Positions 8,792-18,120 of a stretch of 64,000 nt of DNA are shown here, piece by piece. Every line of letters starts with the position of its first letter. Position 1 is the first letter of the stretch. The notes under the pieces were generated by a model that saw only the letters and a list, made by a program, of their open reading frames with translations, was not told the DNA's origin and searched no databases. The stretch is from positions 1 to 64,000 of the forward strand of contig JARQWU010000003.1 in the NCBI GenBank assembly GCA_040182905.1, read 5' to 3'. The translations under genes and the position numbers were made by a program. Source of the DNA: Barthelona sp. PAP020 (taxonomy: Eukaryota; Metamonada: BaSk clade).

Positions 8792-10573
8792 TTAAAAAAG
8801 TTTTCTTCCCTCAACAAAATCTACAGAATCGGACATGTGAGGTATTTCAGACAGTTCAAGTTCTTTATTTTCATCAAGATTTTGTTCGAAAATTTTCTTT
8901 ATTTCATCAGGTTTATTCAATAATTTATTTGATATGAAGATACCATTTGCTTTCTTCATTACTTCTTCATCCGAAATAATATTGTTTGTTCTCATTGAAA
9001 CCTTTCTTTTTGTTGCAATGAATGGACTGTCAATAATTGATTTTAACTTCTTTGGAGTTGGAATAGCCACCAAGGCCTTTTTAAATCCTGATTCATTCAA
9101 ACGAGCGTGCTGATTAAAGTCATCCATGAGATCTTTTTCACGTTTGGTTACCCCAAAATTGATATGTTTGGATGTTATTGTTCCTGGTGTTTTAAACGCA
9201 CCTTTGAGAATAGATTTCAATTGATTTGAAAGCCTTTGAGGTGTGATCATTGGTGTTTTAACATCATATTGCAAATATTTTGAAATAGTGTTGGGATTGG
9301 GAATAGGAACCCTATAAGACCTCGGTGTATTAGGGATAACATTCAATGGAGCAGGAGTCTTTATTAAATTGGTTTCATCACATTCATAATGCAAAGATGA
9401 CTGTTCATAAGGCACAAAAGCACTCTTTGAAATATAGGAATCTGTGAAGTCAAATCCTAACTCTTCACAAACGTTATGTATGGATGTTAATCCTGGTGAT
9501 CTTAAATCATTTCTGATTCTTGCGAAATTGTATTTTTTGGAATCATTTGATTGTTCAGTCTCATTTTTCTCCAAAACTACACTTTGATTGATCTCAGCAA
9601 ACAATTCATCACTCAATTTTAATTTTTTTTCCTTTATCAATATTGCACTGTTATATTCAGCAGAACAAATCAATGGAAACTCCACATTATTGACGGTTTG
9701 GTATCTATCCCTAGGATATTCTAACTCAAAATCTTCAATACTACTGAGTACAGTTCCTTTTCGTTGTGATGTTAAAAAGCATGAAACATCTTCTCTGAAT
9801 AAAGCATTTTTGTCTAATTTTGGCAATTTATGTATATTGAATGGGGCGCTAGGATTCAAATTCAAACTTTCTTTGTTTCTTTGGATGCGATGTGATACAT
9901 GTTTTGCTGATCTAGAAGTTGAAACACGCATTTCATCATCATCTCCTCGAACAATCACTTTAATATACTTAGAATCAACAAATTTTTGACAATTATGTGC
10001 TGATTTATCAAATTTACTCCGATTAATCGTATTTTCCGTAGGTCTATCAATAGGAGCCTTTTTCTTAGCCATATCTCTTCGAGGCGTTCTAATAGCTTCA
10101 CCTCCAAGAATAGAACCACGAAAACTTCGCAATCTCGAGTGTTGTTTGGACTCAAAAGTATTCTTCGATTTCTTTGTTATCATAGATTTAAAATGATCTA
10201 ATATATGAACTGGAATAAGAGTATCTGTTGTAAAACTAAGACTATAATCAACGCTTTTTCTCTTTGATCCAACTTCAATATTTGATTTCAAAAATTTGTG
10301 TAAATTTATGAATAAAGGTCTAAATATTGCATTTTTACCATGATAAATTTGGTTTTTAACGGTATCCAATGCTTCATTAATTCGATTTTCTTGAAATAAT
10401 GAAACAATTTCAAAATATACAGTTTCTCCCTGTGATACAATTGAATTTACATCTTGAATGATGGCTAAATTCTTTGTGGTTTTTTCATTCATGAAATTAG
10501 ATCGAACTTGCAATGAAGGAGAGCTCCCTCTTCCATAATTGTTTAAAGATATCGAGTTTGGATTATCTTTCAT
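8792..10573 (-). CDS. Unrecognised protein with SILK and RVxF-like PP1-docking motifs
   Basis: This 593-residue protein has no domain I recognise. The first 110 residues look helical (IQDVNSIVSQGETVYFEIVS) and may be a dimerisation or TPR-like segment. The middle is basic and Ser/Arg-rich. The C-terminal third is dense in Thr-Pro sites (KTPAP, NTPRS, KTPMI, KTPGT, PTPKK), typical of CDK/MAPK targets. Residues 454-457 read SILK and residues 469-473 read KHINF. This is the SILK plus [KR]x[VI]x[FW] pair that docks protein phosphatase 1 in proteins such as Repo-Man, with SILK N-terminal as usual. It is probably a regulated nuclear or spindle-associated protein, but that is inference. Its start codon lies 200 bases from the divergent POLD2 start. 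Confidence 0.75.
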   Translation of the reverse strand: MKDNPNSISLNNYGRGSSPSLQVRSNFMNEKTTKNLAIIQDVNSIVSQGETVYFEIVSLFQENRINEALDTVKNQIYHGKNAIFRPLFINLHKFLKSNIEVGSKRKSVDYSLSFTTDTLIPVHILDHFKSMITKKSKNTFESKQHSRLRSFRGSILGGEAIRTPRRDMAKKKAPIDRPTENTINRSKFDKSAHNCQKFVDSKYIKVIVRGDDDEMRVSTSRSAKHVSHRIQRNKESLNLNPSAPFNIHKLPKLDKNALFREDVSCFLTSQRKGTVLSSIEDFELEYPRDRYQTVNNVEFPLICSAEYNSAILIKEKKLKLSDELFAEINQSVVLEKNETEQSNDSKKYNFARIRNDLRSPGLTSIHNVCEELGFDFTDSYISKSAFVPYEQSSLHYECDETNLIKTPAPLNVIPNTPRSYRVPIPNPNTISKYLQYDVKTPMITPQRLSNQLKSILKGAFKTPGTITSKHINFGVTKREKDLMDDFNQHARLNESGFKKALVAIPTPKKLKSIIDSPFIATKRKVSMRTNNIISDEEVMKKANGIFISNKLLNKPDEIKKIFEQNLDENKELELSEIPHMSDSVDFVEGRKLF

Positions 10574-10773
10574 AAAAGCAAGCTGCTAATATCAATTTTA
10601 GCTGTTTCAAAAAGAAAAAAAATTAAGGCAACAAAAAATGCGCCTTTTAAAATTGACAAAAAACAGAACTAATAAATAATATTCATTGATATTTCAATAA
10701 GTAGATCCTAATAAAATATTTTAAAAAGGGGAAAAAGGTTTATTTTAAAGTTATTACAATTTAATCAATTATC
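10574..10773. promoter_or_regulatory. Divergent intergenic region
   Basis: These 200 AT-rich bases lie between the PP1-docking protein (-) and the Pol delta subunit (+). The latter has the trinucleotide TCA within about 13 bases of its ATG. No other signal is convincing. Confidence 0.35.
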
Positions 10774-12042
10774 ATGAAAACTTCAGTTAATGAAACAAAT
10801 ATTGGGTATGATTTGTATTTAGAAGATAGATTGCAACATTTTCGGAGAATATTAAGGCCTAGAATTGATGAAGAATGGATTCGAAATTTTCAACCTTTAG
10901 ATATTGAGGTAATAGAAAGAGTATTGGATATCCCCACTGGGGTTACTTGTTGTGCTATTGGATCATTATTTATTTCTTTACCACTCAAGGAAACAACTTT
11001 AAACATTTATGAAAAAGAAGGAATTATACCCCCACCTATTTCTGTTTATCAAACAGATGAGTATAATTCAGAAAATAAATTGTATTTTCTTGAAGATGAA
11101 TCAGGAAAATCTGAAATAGTATTTTCACCTGAAATGGAAGGAATTGCAGAGCAATTGATTAATGGTTTTATTATTGGAATAAAGGGAGAGAAATTACATG
11201 GGCAACCTTTCGTTGTTAAAGATATTATGTTGCCAAAACCAAAGGTTTTGAAACCAATTAACATTGTAAAGGATGAATGGTATGTGTTTATTGGTGATTT
11301 GTGTATAGGAGCACAAGATTTCAATAATATTGCCTTTTGGCAATTGGTTTCGTTTCTTAATGGAACAATAAAATCGGATATTTTGGATTCTTCTCTTATT
11401 TCACGTGTTTTTGCCATTGGTAATATATGTGCCCCTTTAGAACAATTAAAAGGTGGAAAGGAAGTGATTGAACAGTTAGAAATCAGTCCTTGGAAAAGAG
11501 AAGAACTTCTCTTTTATCCTTTGCAAAATGTTGAACAGTGTTTATTACAAGTAGCCACTTTAAAAGAATTACACATTGTACCAGGATTTGATGATCCAAC
11601 AACCGTGAGCCTACCACAAAAACCTTTTCATCCTTGTTTATTTCCTTCCTTAAACAAATTAAGCAGCGTTCATTTTGAAGAAAATCCAGCTTTTGTTGAA
11701 ATTGACCACTTATCTTTAATTTTGGATAATGGTATGGTATTGAGCGAATTGCAACGATATAAGCACGATATTGATATCAATCATGTTAAAATGTTGTTGA
11801 ATTGTGGTCATATTGCCCCTATTTGTCCAGATACATTAGATACGTCACCGATTTTGGAAAGGGACCCTTTTATCATTGATGAATATCCTAATTTATTCAT
11901 TATAAATTCTCAAAATGAATTAGATTATACCAATGTTGAGAATTCGTTGGTTGTATTGATGCCTTCATTTCATAAAAGCAGACAAATAGTTTTGGTCAAT
12001 CCTTATTCTCATGAAGTCAAGTCTTTACAATTTAGTAGTTGA
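10774..12042 (+). CDS. POLD2: DNA polymerase delta small (regulatory) subunit
   Basis: This 422-residue protein is the B-subunit of DNA polymerase delta, an inactive calcineurin-like phosphoesterase with an OB fold. It links the catalytic subunit to the other subunits and is also a component of polymerase zeta. The order of motifs is diagnostic: an N-terminal YDLYLEDRLQHFRRILRPRI, the OB region with YVFIGDL, then VPGFDDPTTVSLPQKPFHPC, then PICPDTLDTSPILERDPF near the end, and MPSFHKSRQIVLVNP. Length matches the family (about 430-470). No intron is needed. The polymerase zeta catalytic subunit is encoded elsewhere in this window (57.1-62.6 kb). Confidence 0.93.
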   Translation: MKTSVNETNIGYDLYLEDRLQHFRRILRPRIDEEWIRNFQPLDIEVIERVLDIPTGVTCCAIGSLFISLPLKETTLNIYEKEGIIPPPISVYQTDEYNSENKLYFLEDESGKSEIVFSPEMEGIAEQLINGFIIGIKGEKLHGQPFVVKDIMLPKPKVLKPINIVKDEWYVFIGDLCIGAQDFNNIAFWQLVSFLNGTIKSDILDSSLISRVFAIGNICAPLEQLKGGKEVIEQLEISPWKREELLFYPLQNVEQCLLQVATLKELHIVPGFDDPTTVSLPQKPFHPCLFPSLNKLSSVHFEENPAFVEIDHLSLILDNGMVLSELQRYKHDIDINHVKMLLNCGHIAPICPDTLDTSPILERDPFIIDEYPNLFIINSQNELDYTNVENSLVVLMPSFHKSRQIVLVNPYSHEVKSLQFSS

Positions 12043-12167
12043 ATAAATAAGTTTCATAATTTGTTGTTATCATTATTTTCAAATTGAAGGAAAATTGAAA
12101 AGAACCATTTTTGAATTTGAAATTTGATTTTTCAATTTGAATTTTTTTTTTTTAAATCAAACAAAAA

Positions 12168-13721
12168 ATGTCATCAAAGTTGTTTCAAAATGTTGCAAAG
12201 CATCCTTTGATTAGAATTAATCCTTCCAAAGTCCAACAAATTTGGGAAGCGACAGCAAGTTTTACTTTATCCAAACTCCAATCTCAACGTGGTGTTAAAT
12301 TCGGTAATTTAGGGCAATTTAACTTCATCCAACATCAATCACATGTTAATTTAAATAATCAATTTTATTATACTCCATTTTTTTGGTTATCCAGAAGTTT
12401 TCAGAGTCAAAATCAAATAACTCAACCTCGTTATCCTCATAATTCTAATATTGCATGTGTATCTTTAAATTTTACTACTATTGCATCTCGATGCGAATCA
12501 GATAAGCAGTTGGTTCAAGATGTAATAAACACCACGATTAGTGTTTTAAATAATATGGTTAAACAGGGTATTTCCACTCAATTGGTGTTGCCTGGAATTG
12601 GAAAATTGAGTTTTCAATGTTCTGGAACCAGAACCTTTAATTTTATTATGGATCCTTCTTTAAAAGCGTTATTTGATAGAGACCAAAGTAGTTCCCCAAA
12701 AAGAAAAATTACTGCATTTCCGGCTTCCAAAATTTCTTCCAGAGCTTCATCAAGAGCTTCTATTCCTCCAACACCTGATGTGATGGAAGTTGAAACTGAA
12801 CCTCAACCTCAACAGCAAAGTATTCAATCTCAAATAGTTGCGTCAAAGCCCAAAATCCATAAGGATAAATTGCCTTTGGTTTCTGATTTGTATGACGATG
12901 ACTTTATGGTTGTTGGACAATCTATTTCGTCCAGACGTATTGAACAAGAAGAGTATGAATTTGATGCCATGCCCACAATTGAGGATGACAAAGATCTTTT
13001 AGAAAATACTCGTAAATTGGCTGAAAAAATTGCTGAAGAAAATCGCCTTTTGGCTGAAAGTCGTATTTCAAAAAGGAAAGAACATGAAACTTATGAACCT
13101 TCATATATTTTTGCAAATCGTCCACCAACACCTTTAACAGAACCTTTGGATCGTCAAAAAATTTTGGAAGAACAATTAGAACAAGCGAAGAAACTGCAAG
13201 ATTATGAAAAAAAATTGAAAGAAGAAGAACGTTTGGAATTTGAAAAGAGTCAACAGCAATATTTGGAAGCTGAAAAAGAAGAACGTTTAAGACGTTTACA
13301 AAGTCAACAAAAACAAAGACGTGCATTGGATGAACAATTACAAAATCCACCTTCCCCTATTGTGGATGGTTTTATGATTGATCCTGATAAATTTGTCCCC
13401 ATTGCAACAGATGGTTCTGCTGATGATATGGCCCGTAGAAGAAAAGAGGCAACTCGTCTTGCCAATGAAGCCCGGGAACAAATGAAAGCTGCACAAATCA
13501 ATAAAAAAGAAAAAATAAAACAAAATCAATTAGAGTCTCAAGAAGAACTCAGAATAGCTCAGGAAGAACTGAAAAGATTAAAACAAAAGGAATTGGACAG
13601 AAAATTAAAAGAACAAAAGGATATAAATGAAGCTTTGTCCAAACAAATGGTTGAACGACATTTGCGTACCAGAGTTGAAGATGTTGAAGAAGTGCCATTT
13701 CCCCTACCTAATAATCCTTAA
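12168..13721 (+). CDS. CCDC81-like protein: two HU-type domains plus coiled coil
   Basis: This 517-residue protein appears to carry two eukaryotic HU/IHF-like domains: residues about 17-100 (VQQIWEATASFTLSKLQSQR, then GVKFGNLGQFNF) and about 100-165 (INTTISVLNNMVKQGISTQL, then LPGIGKLSF). These are laid out as in CCDC81, a centriole and centrosome-associated protein. A low-complexity Ser/Pro/Gln linker follows. From about residue 275 to the end there is a charged Glu/Lys/Gln/Arg-rich coiled coil with repeated EEQLEQAKK and LRRLQSQQ stretches. The fold of the HU domains is used in this family for protein contacts rather than DNA packaging. A cytoskeletal or basal-body role is likely but inferred. 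The ATG lies only 125 bases after POLD2. Confidence 0.7.
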   Translation: MSSKLFQNVAKHPLIRINPSKVQQIWEATASFTLSKLQSQRGVKFGNLGQFNFIQHQSHVNLNNQFYYTPFFWLSRSFQSQNQITQPRYPHNSNIACVSLNFTTIASRCESDKQLVQDVINTTISVLNNMVKQGISTQLVLPGIGKLSFQCSGTRTFNFIMDPSLKALFDRDQSSSPKRKITAFPASKISSRASSRASIPPTPDVMEVETEPQPQQQSIQSQIVASKPKIHKDKLPLVSDLYDDDFMVVGQSISSRRIEQEEYEFDAMPTIEDDKDLLENTRKLAEKIAEENRLLAESRISKRKEHETYEPSYIFANRPPTPLTEPLDRQKILEEQLEQAKKLQDYEKKLKEEERLEFEKSQQQYLEAEKEERLRRLQSQQKQRRALDEQLQNPPSPIVDGFMIDPDKFVPIATDGSADDMARRRKEATRLANEAREQMKAAQINKKEKIKQNQLESQEELRIAQEELKRLKQKELDRKLKEQKDINEALSKQMVERHLRTRVEDVEEVPFPLPNNP

Positions 13722-13967
13722 TTTTTTTTTAAGGCTATTTGATTCCAATTTTATTCAATCAATCGTGTCTGTATGTAAATTTTTATAAATTATTTTTTAA
13801 GTTTTCTTCATCTTTTTGATTTCATCAAAAGATGTGTAATGACTCCTAAACTATTAAATTAAATCCTTTTTACATAAAAATCCACCACCAATGATTGATT
13901 CCAACAACACAAAAAAAAACAAAAATGAAACTTTTCAATCTTTTACTTTTAGATTTCTGAATGATAT

Positions 13968-16900
13968 ATGTCTTCTTATAAGGGTACAAAAGTAGTTGAC
14001 GAGGAGTATTTCCCACCGAGTAGTTCATCTTCAACAGTTGAAGAAGAAGATAACGATTTTGTTGATTTTAGATTGGAGAATTCTCCTTTGCGTCCAAGTG
14101 TAGAAAGCGACGAAGAAGAAGAAGAAGAAGAGAAAAGATATAGAAGTAGATCTGCACGTAATAGAAATCGTAGAAAAAAACGGGGCAGTATATTTCCTTT
14201 CACATCTAAAAAAAAGGCAAACAGAAGTTGGTCTAAGAACATTTCTGAATCTGAATCTGAATCTGAATCTGAATCTGAACAAGAAAAAAACTCTGAAAGT
14301 GATGAAGACAGTTTACCATCTCATAGAATTATCAAGAGTCAGTCTGTTGATACTTCTGAAGATGAGTTTGAAATTGATGAAGAAGATATTGAGTTGCCTT
14401 TTAAATCACGTTCATCAATTTCTGCAAGAACAAGAGCTCGTCTTTCTCGAAAGGTAACAACACCAACACTTCGTGAAAAAAAGCTAAAACCTGTCACTGT
14501 TGTTCCCTTGGATATGGCGGCTCTAGCTTCAAATGGAGAAATTGCTTCTTCTTCATCTTCTTCTTCTGAAGATGGATCGCAAAAAGCACATTATAGACAT
14601 AATAAATCTCGTCAATTGAAGGAAAAGTCAAACAAAAGAAAAGATTTGAAGCGGGAACCAGTGTCGGAAACCAGTGATATCAATTGTTCCGATTCATCGT
14701 CCAGTGATAGCGATCTTTCAGAAACTGAACGTACAATTATTGATATTTTGCAAAACGATGGCGTCAAACAATCGTATTTTGGTCGTTCAGTGAAAGCTGA
14801 TGCTACTGCTCAATTGATAATTGACCCCACTATCACATTTGAAGCACTTGGTGGATTGGATGATGTTGTTTCTCAATTAATGGAAATGGTTCGATTGCCC
14901 TTAATGTACCCTGGTTTATTCCACAAATTAGACCCACCTCGTGGTATTCTCTTTCATGGTCCACCTGGTGTTGGTAAAACACATGTTGCACGAGCGCTTG
15001 TGAATGCTTGTCGATCTATGGGACATCCCATTGCATTTTTCATGCGTAAAGGTGCAGATTGTTTGTCGAGATGGGTTGGTGAAGCTGAACGACAATTACG
15101 AATGCTCTTTGCTGAGGCCAAAAGATGCCAACCATCCATTATTTTCTTTGATGAAATTGATGGATTAGCACCTGTTCGTAGTTCAAGACAAGACCAAATT
15201 CATTCTTCAATTGTCTCCACTCTGTTAGCTTTGATGGATGGTTTAGATTCTCGTGGACATGTAATTGTTATTGGTGCTACAAATCGTGTTGATACTATTG
15301 ATCCAGCTTTGAGACGTCCTGGTAGGTTTGATCGTGAAATTGAGTTTAGATTGCCGAATAAAGATGCACGACGCAAAATCTTGGATATTTGCACACGTGA
15401 TACAATTTCAAAAGATTCTAATTCGTCTATAATTCGTCATTTAGATCCAAATCTATTGGATAAGTTAGCCAAACAAACGGAAGGTTGTTCTGGGGCTGAT
15501 TTAAAAGCTCTTTCAACAGAAGCCTATTTGAGATGTTTGCGACGAACATATCCCCAATTATATAATCCAGAGAATTTATACACAACATTTAAATTACCGT
15601 CTGAACCTATCATAGCCAGCGCAAATGATTATTGGAATGCTTTAGATGACCTACAAACTTCTACTGGACGACATAGTGAATCTATTCAATTGACGAAAAG
15701 TCAATATGCTTTTGTTGAACCTTTGATGGATCCAATGATGAAATCTGTAAGAAATCATTTGATTAAGTTCAACTCTGGCAAAAAGGAAAATTCCACGAGT
15801 TTAAGTTTAACAAATGAAGGTGTTAGTTTTGTAAAGATTGTGCAAGTTGATGCCATGTTGGACAATGCCAATGTGATCTTAACCTCTTGTACTTCATCAC
15901 ATTGGGAATTTTATGAATTGACGATGTCTTTTTTATCACGCAATATGAATGTTCAAGAAGAGTTAGCGAATCTGTTACATTCTGCTTCAAGAACAACATC
16001 TTTAATTGTGGCACCAAATTTTGATGTGTTAATGAATAGTTTATCAACTGAATGTTTGACTTGTTTAACTGATTTTTTCACGCAACCTTTGAAAGGCAAA
16101 TGTGTTTTCGCTTTTTCTTTGGTTGACAAGTTATCTTTGAATGTATTTCCAGATTTTCTTTCTTTAGATGTTATTGTTGGAAAAAATAAAGAAGAAGAAA
16201 AAGATGATGATTATAACGATGATGAAGAAGAAAAGTTAGATATACTTCATCCAGTTCAAATGGCAATAAATGAATTGTATTATGAAATTGATGGTAAAAG
16301 ACTAATTTATGCTGAAAGTCAACAAACATCTGAACAAAAATTAGAAGTGATTTCTTCAATACATCAAAATTCTAAAACTGAAAATGAGTTGAAAACATAT
16401 AGTGAAAAGCTTGTAAAAATCATTCAATTACAAATACCACGTTTAAGGTCTTTCAGACATGAATTACGTGATAATTTATTTAATCTTCAAAAGAAATCTC
16501 AAATGAAGAAATATAAAGAGTTTTATGAAAATGAATATGATGATAATGGACCTAGCATCAACAATCTCTTTACTAGAATTGATAACAATGAATTTTGTTA
16601 TTTAGAACAATACTATGATGCAGTTGATGAATTGAGAGAAGCTATTTTAAATGAAGATTTCGGTTCAAGTTCAAATGTCAAACATCGTGGGATAGATTTG
16701 ATTGATGTTATCAAAACAGAATGTGATTTTTATTTGGTTAATGATAACAAGAAGTTTTTATCCGTTTTGAAGAAATTACATGAAGCACGAAAAGAATATA
16801 TTGCTAAAATTGAAGAATGTGGTGGAGATTACATAAAGATCTTGAATGCCCATATTCCAAAAAGTGAATTGAAAGAATTAGGTATCCCTTCAATTGATGT

Positions 16901-17375
16901 AACTCATGAAGAAATAGAAAACGAAACTATTGATTTGAATGAAGGTTCCAAAAATTTTGAAAGTTTGGAAAATATCAATGAAAAAGAACAAAATATTTTT
17001 ACAGATAAAAATATTAGTATTTCTTTGTCTGGTTCTGGCACTTTAAAATCACCAAATCTTGAACAAATGGACGATATTGATGAAATGACTGAACTTCAAG
17101 ATGAAAATTCTCTCTCTATAACAGATCAAAAGTCATTCAATTCTTCTAACACAAACGATATCAATTTGTGGAATTTTGATAATCAAAATGAACATTGGAA
17201 GACAGTTGTTGATGATTTGAAAAGAAAGTATGACAACAATATTTTCACATTTTCCAAATTTTCAATTCTCAAAAATAACTTGTTTGCATTCTTTGATGAT
17301 GACATGAAGAACACTCCTTTTAATGTGGATACATACATCAATGCAATTATCCAAATTGTAAACGAGATATTTTAA
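13968..17375 (+). CDS. ATAD2/Yta7-like chromatin AAA ATPase
   Basis: This 1135-residue protein is related to ATAD2, Yta7 and Abo1, nuclear AAA hexamers that handle histones and nucleosome density. Residues 1-270 are acidic, serine-rich and basic in patches, typical of the family's disordered N-terminus. AAA1 spans about 285-480, with Walker A GPPGVGKT (Lys337), Walker B FFDEID (Asp395, Glu396), an intact NR sensor (ATNRVD) and PALRRPGRFD arginine fingers. A second, degenerate AAA region follows near 570-740, as in the family, without Walker motifs. Residues about 830-950 occupy the position of the bromodomain (LRSFRHELRD, then YYDAVDELREAI), but the acetyl-lysine pocket signature is not recognisable. 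It ends in an acidic tail and a short helical cap. Confidence 0.87.
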   Translation: MSSYKGTKVVDEEYFPPSSSSSTVEEEDNDFVDFRLENSPLRPSVESDEEEEEEEKRYRSRSARNRNRRKKRGSIFPFTSKKKANRSWSKNISESESESESESEQEKNSESDEDSLPSHRIIKSQSVDTSEDEFEIDEEDIELPFKSRSSISARTRARLSRKVTTPTLREKKLKPVTVVPLDMAALASNGEIASSSSSSSEDGSQKAHYRHNKSRQLKEKSNKRKDLKREPVSETSDINCSDSSSSDSDLSETERTIIDILQNDGVKQSYFGRSVKADATAQLIIDPTITFEALGGLDDVVSQLMEMVRLPLMYPGLFHKLDPPRGILFHGPPGVGKTHVARALVNACRSMGHPIAFFMRKGADCLSRWVGEAERQLRMLFAEAKRCQPSIIFFDEIDGLAPVRSSRQDQIHSSIVSTLLALMDGLDSRGHVIVIGATNRVDTIDPALRRPGRFDREIEFRLPNKDARRKILDICTRDTISKDSNSSIIRHLDPNLLDKLAKQTEGCSGADLKALSTEAYLRCLRRTYPQLYNPENLYTTFKLPSEPIIASANDYWNALDDLQTSTGRHSESIQLTKSQYAFVEPLMDPMMKSVRNHLIKFNSGKKENSTSLSLTNEGVSFVKIVQVDAMLDNANVILTSCTSSHWEFYELTMSFLSRNMNVQEELANLLHSASRTTSLIVAPNFDVLMNSLSTECLTCLTDFFTQPLKGKCVFAFSLVDKLSLNVFPDFLSLDVIVGKNKEEEKDDDYNDDEEEKLDILHPVQMAINELYYEIDGKRLIYAESQQTSEQKLEVISSIHQNSKTENELKTYSEKLVKIIQLQIPRLRSFRHELRDNLFNLQKKSQMKKYKEFYENEYDDNGPSINNLFTRIDNNEFCYLEQYYDAVDELREAILNEDFGSSSNVKHRGIDLIDVIKTECDFYLVNDNKKFLSVLKKLHEARKEYIAKIEECGGDYIKILNAHIPKSELKELGIPSIDVTHEEIENETIDLNEGSKNFESLENINEKEQNIFTDKNISISLSGSGTLKSPNLEQMDDIDEMTELQDENSLSITDQKSFNSSNTNDINLWNFDNQNEHWKTVVDDLKRKYDNNIFTFSKFSILKNNLFAFFDDDMKNTPFNVDTYINAIIQIVNEIF
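14244..14279 (+). repeat. Six tandem TCTGAA hexamers
   Basis: Six perfect copies of TCTGAA encode a Ser-Glu repeat in the disordered N-terminus of the ATAD2-like protein. Such runs are prone to slippage and are likely length-polymorphic. Confidence 0.9.
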
Positions 17376-17459
17376 TTTTATAAACAAGCAACTCTTTTCT
17401 TTTACCTTTTTATTTTTTTGTGTGCATTTGCATTTAATATAAAAACAAAACAAAATCAA

Positions 17460-17948
17460 CTATTTATTGGGTGTCGTATTGCCACTGTTATATTTTCTCC
17501 TTCCACTTTGTTGTTGTTGTTTCCTAGGTCCACCACGATTACGTTTCCTATAATCATCTGCAGCTTTTCCACCAAACTTTCCTCTTCCAAACTCACGACC
17601 ACTTTGAAAACCAGAATCAAAATCAATGGAAATTTTTTGATGATTTAAAAGCCAATGATTTAAAATGGCATAAGAACTATTCGCTTCTTCAGGTGTTGAA
17701 TATTGTACAAAAGCAAATCCACAAGGTTGTTTTTGATATCTATTTATTCCCATAATTATTCGTTCTACATGTCCAACTGTTGAAAATAATGAATACACTT
17801 GTTCTTCAGTTGTATCTTGTGCTAAATTTCCTACATATAATGTTGAAGATTCAATCAAATTGTCAACTAATTCTTCAATGGGTCCTTCCCATGACTTACT
17901 TGAATATTTAATACTTTTCAATCTGGAAAATATTGGATGATCAATCAT
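17460..17948 (-). CDS. NCBP2: Nuclear cap-binding protein subunit 2 (CBP20)
   Basis: The 162-residue protein is an RRM protein that binds the 7-methylguanosine cap of nuclear RNA polymerase II transcripts together with CBP80. The RRM has RNP2 TLYVGNL and RNP1 CGFAFVQY. The CBP20-specific flanks are present: the TEEQVYSLFSTVGHVERIIMG block, DFDSGFQSGREFGRGKFGG (the cap-contacting tail, usually DxGFxxGRQxGRGxxGG), and a basic Arg/Gly C-terminus. The ATG at 17948 is chosen over an upstream TTG that would add 21 hydrophobic residues not found in the family. The presence of CBP20 fits a genome with spliceosomal introns and capped mRNA. Confidence 0.92.
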   Translation of the reverse strand: MIDHPIFSRLKSIKYSSKSWEGPIEELVDNLIESSTLYVGNLAQDTTEEQVYSLFSTVGHVERIIMGINRYQKQPCGFAFVQYSTPEEANSSYAILNHWLLNHQKISIDFDSGFQSGREFGRGKFGGKAADDYRKRNRGGPRKQQQQSGRRKYNSGNTTPNK

Positions 17949-18120
17949 ATTAACAAAAAAATGCAAATACTTTGCAATCTTTCTTTTCAATACTACTATT
18001 AAAATAATCAATTAAATATCACTTTCAATTAAATGGTTAACAATTTTATTAAAAAAAAAAACAAAAAGAAAAAGAAAATAATAGTAGAAACAATTTTACA
18101 TAGTTTCAGTCAAATTAAAA
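17949..18120. promoter_or_regulatory. Divergent intergenic region
   Basis: These 172 bases separate the CBP20 (-) and adenine deaminase (+) start codons. They are A-rich near the deaminase start, with a TTCAGTCAAATT segment about 15 bases before its ATG. No other motif is convincing. Confidence 0.3.
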
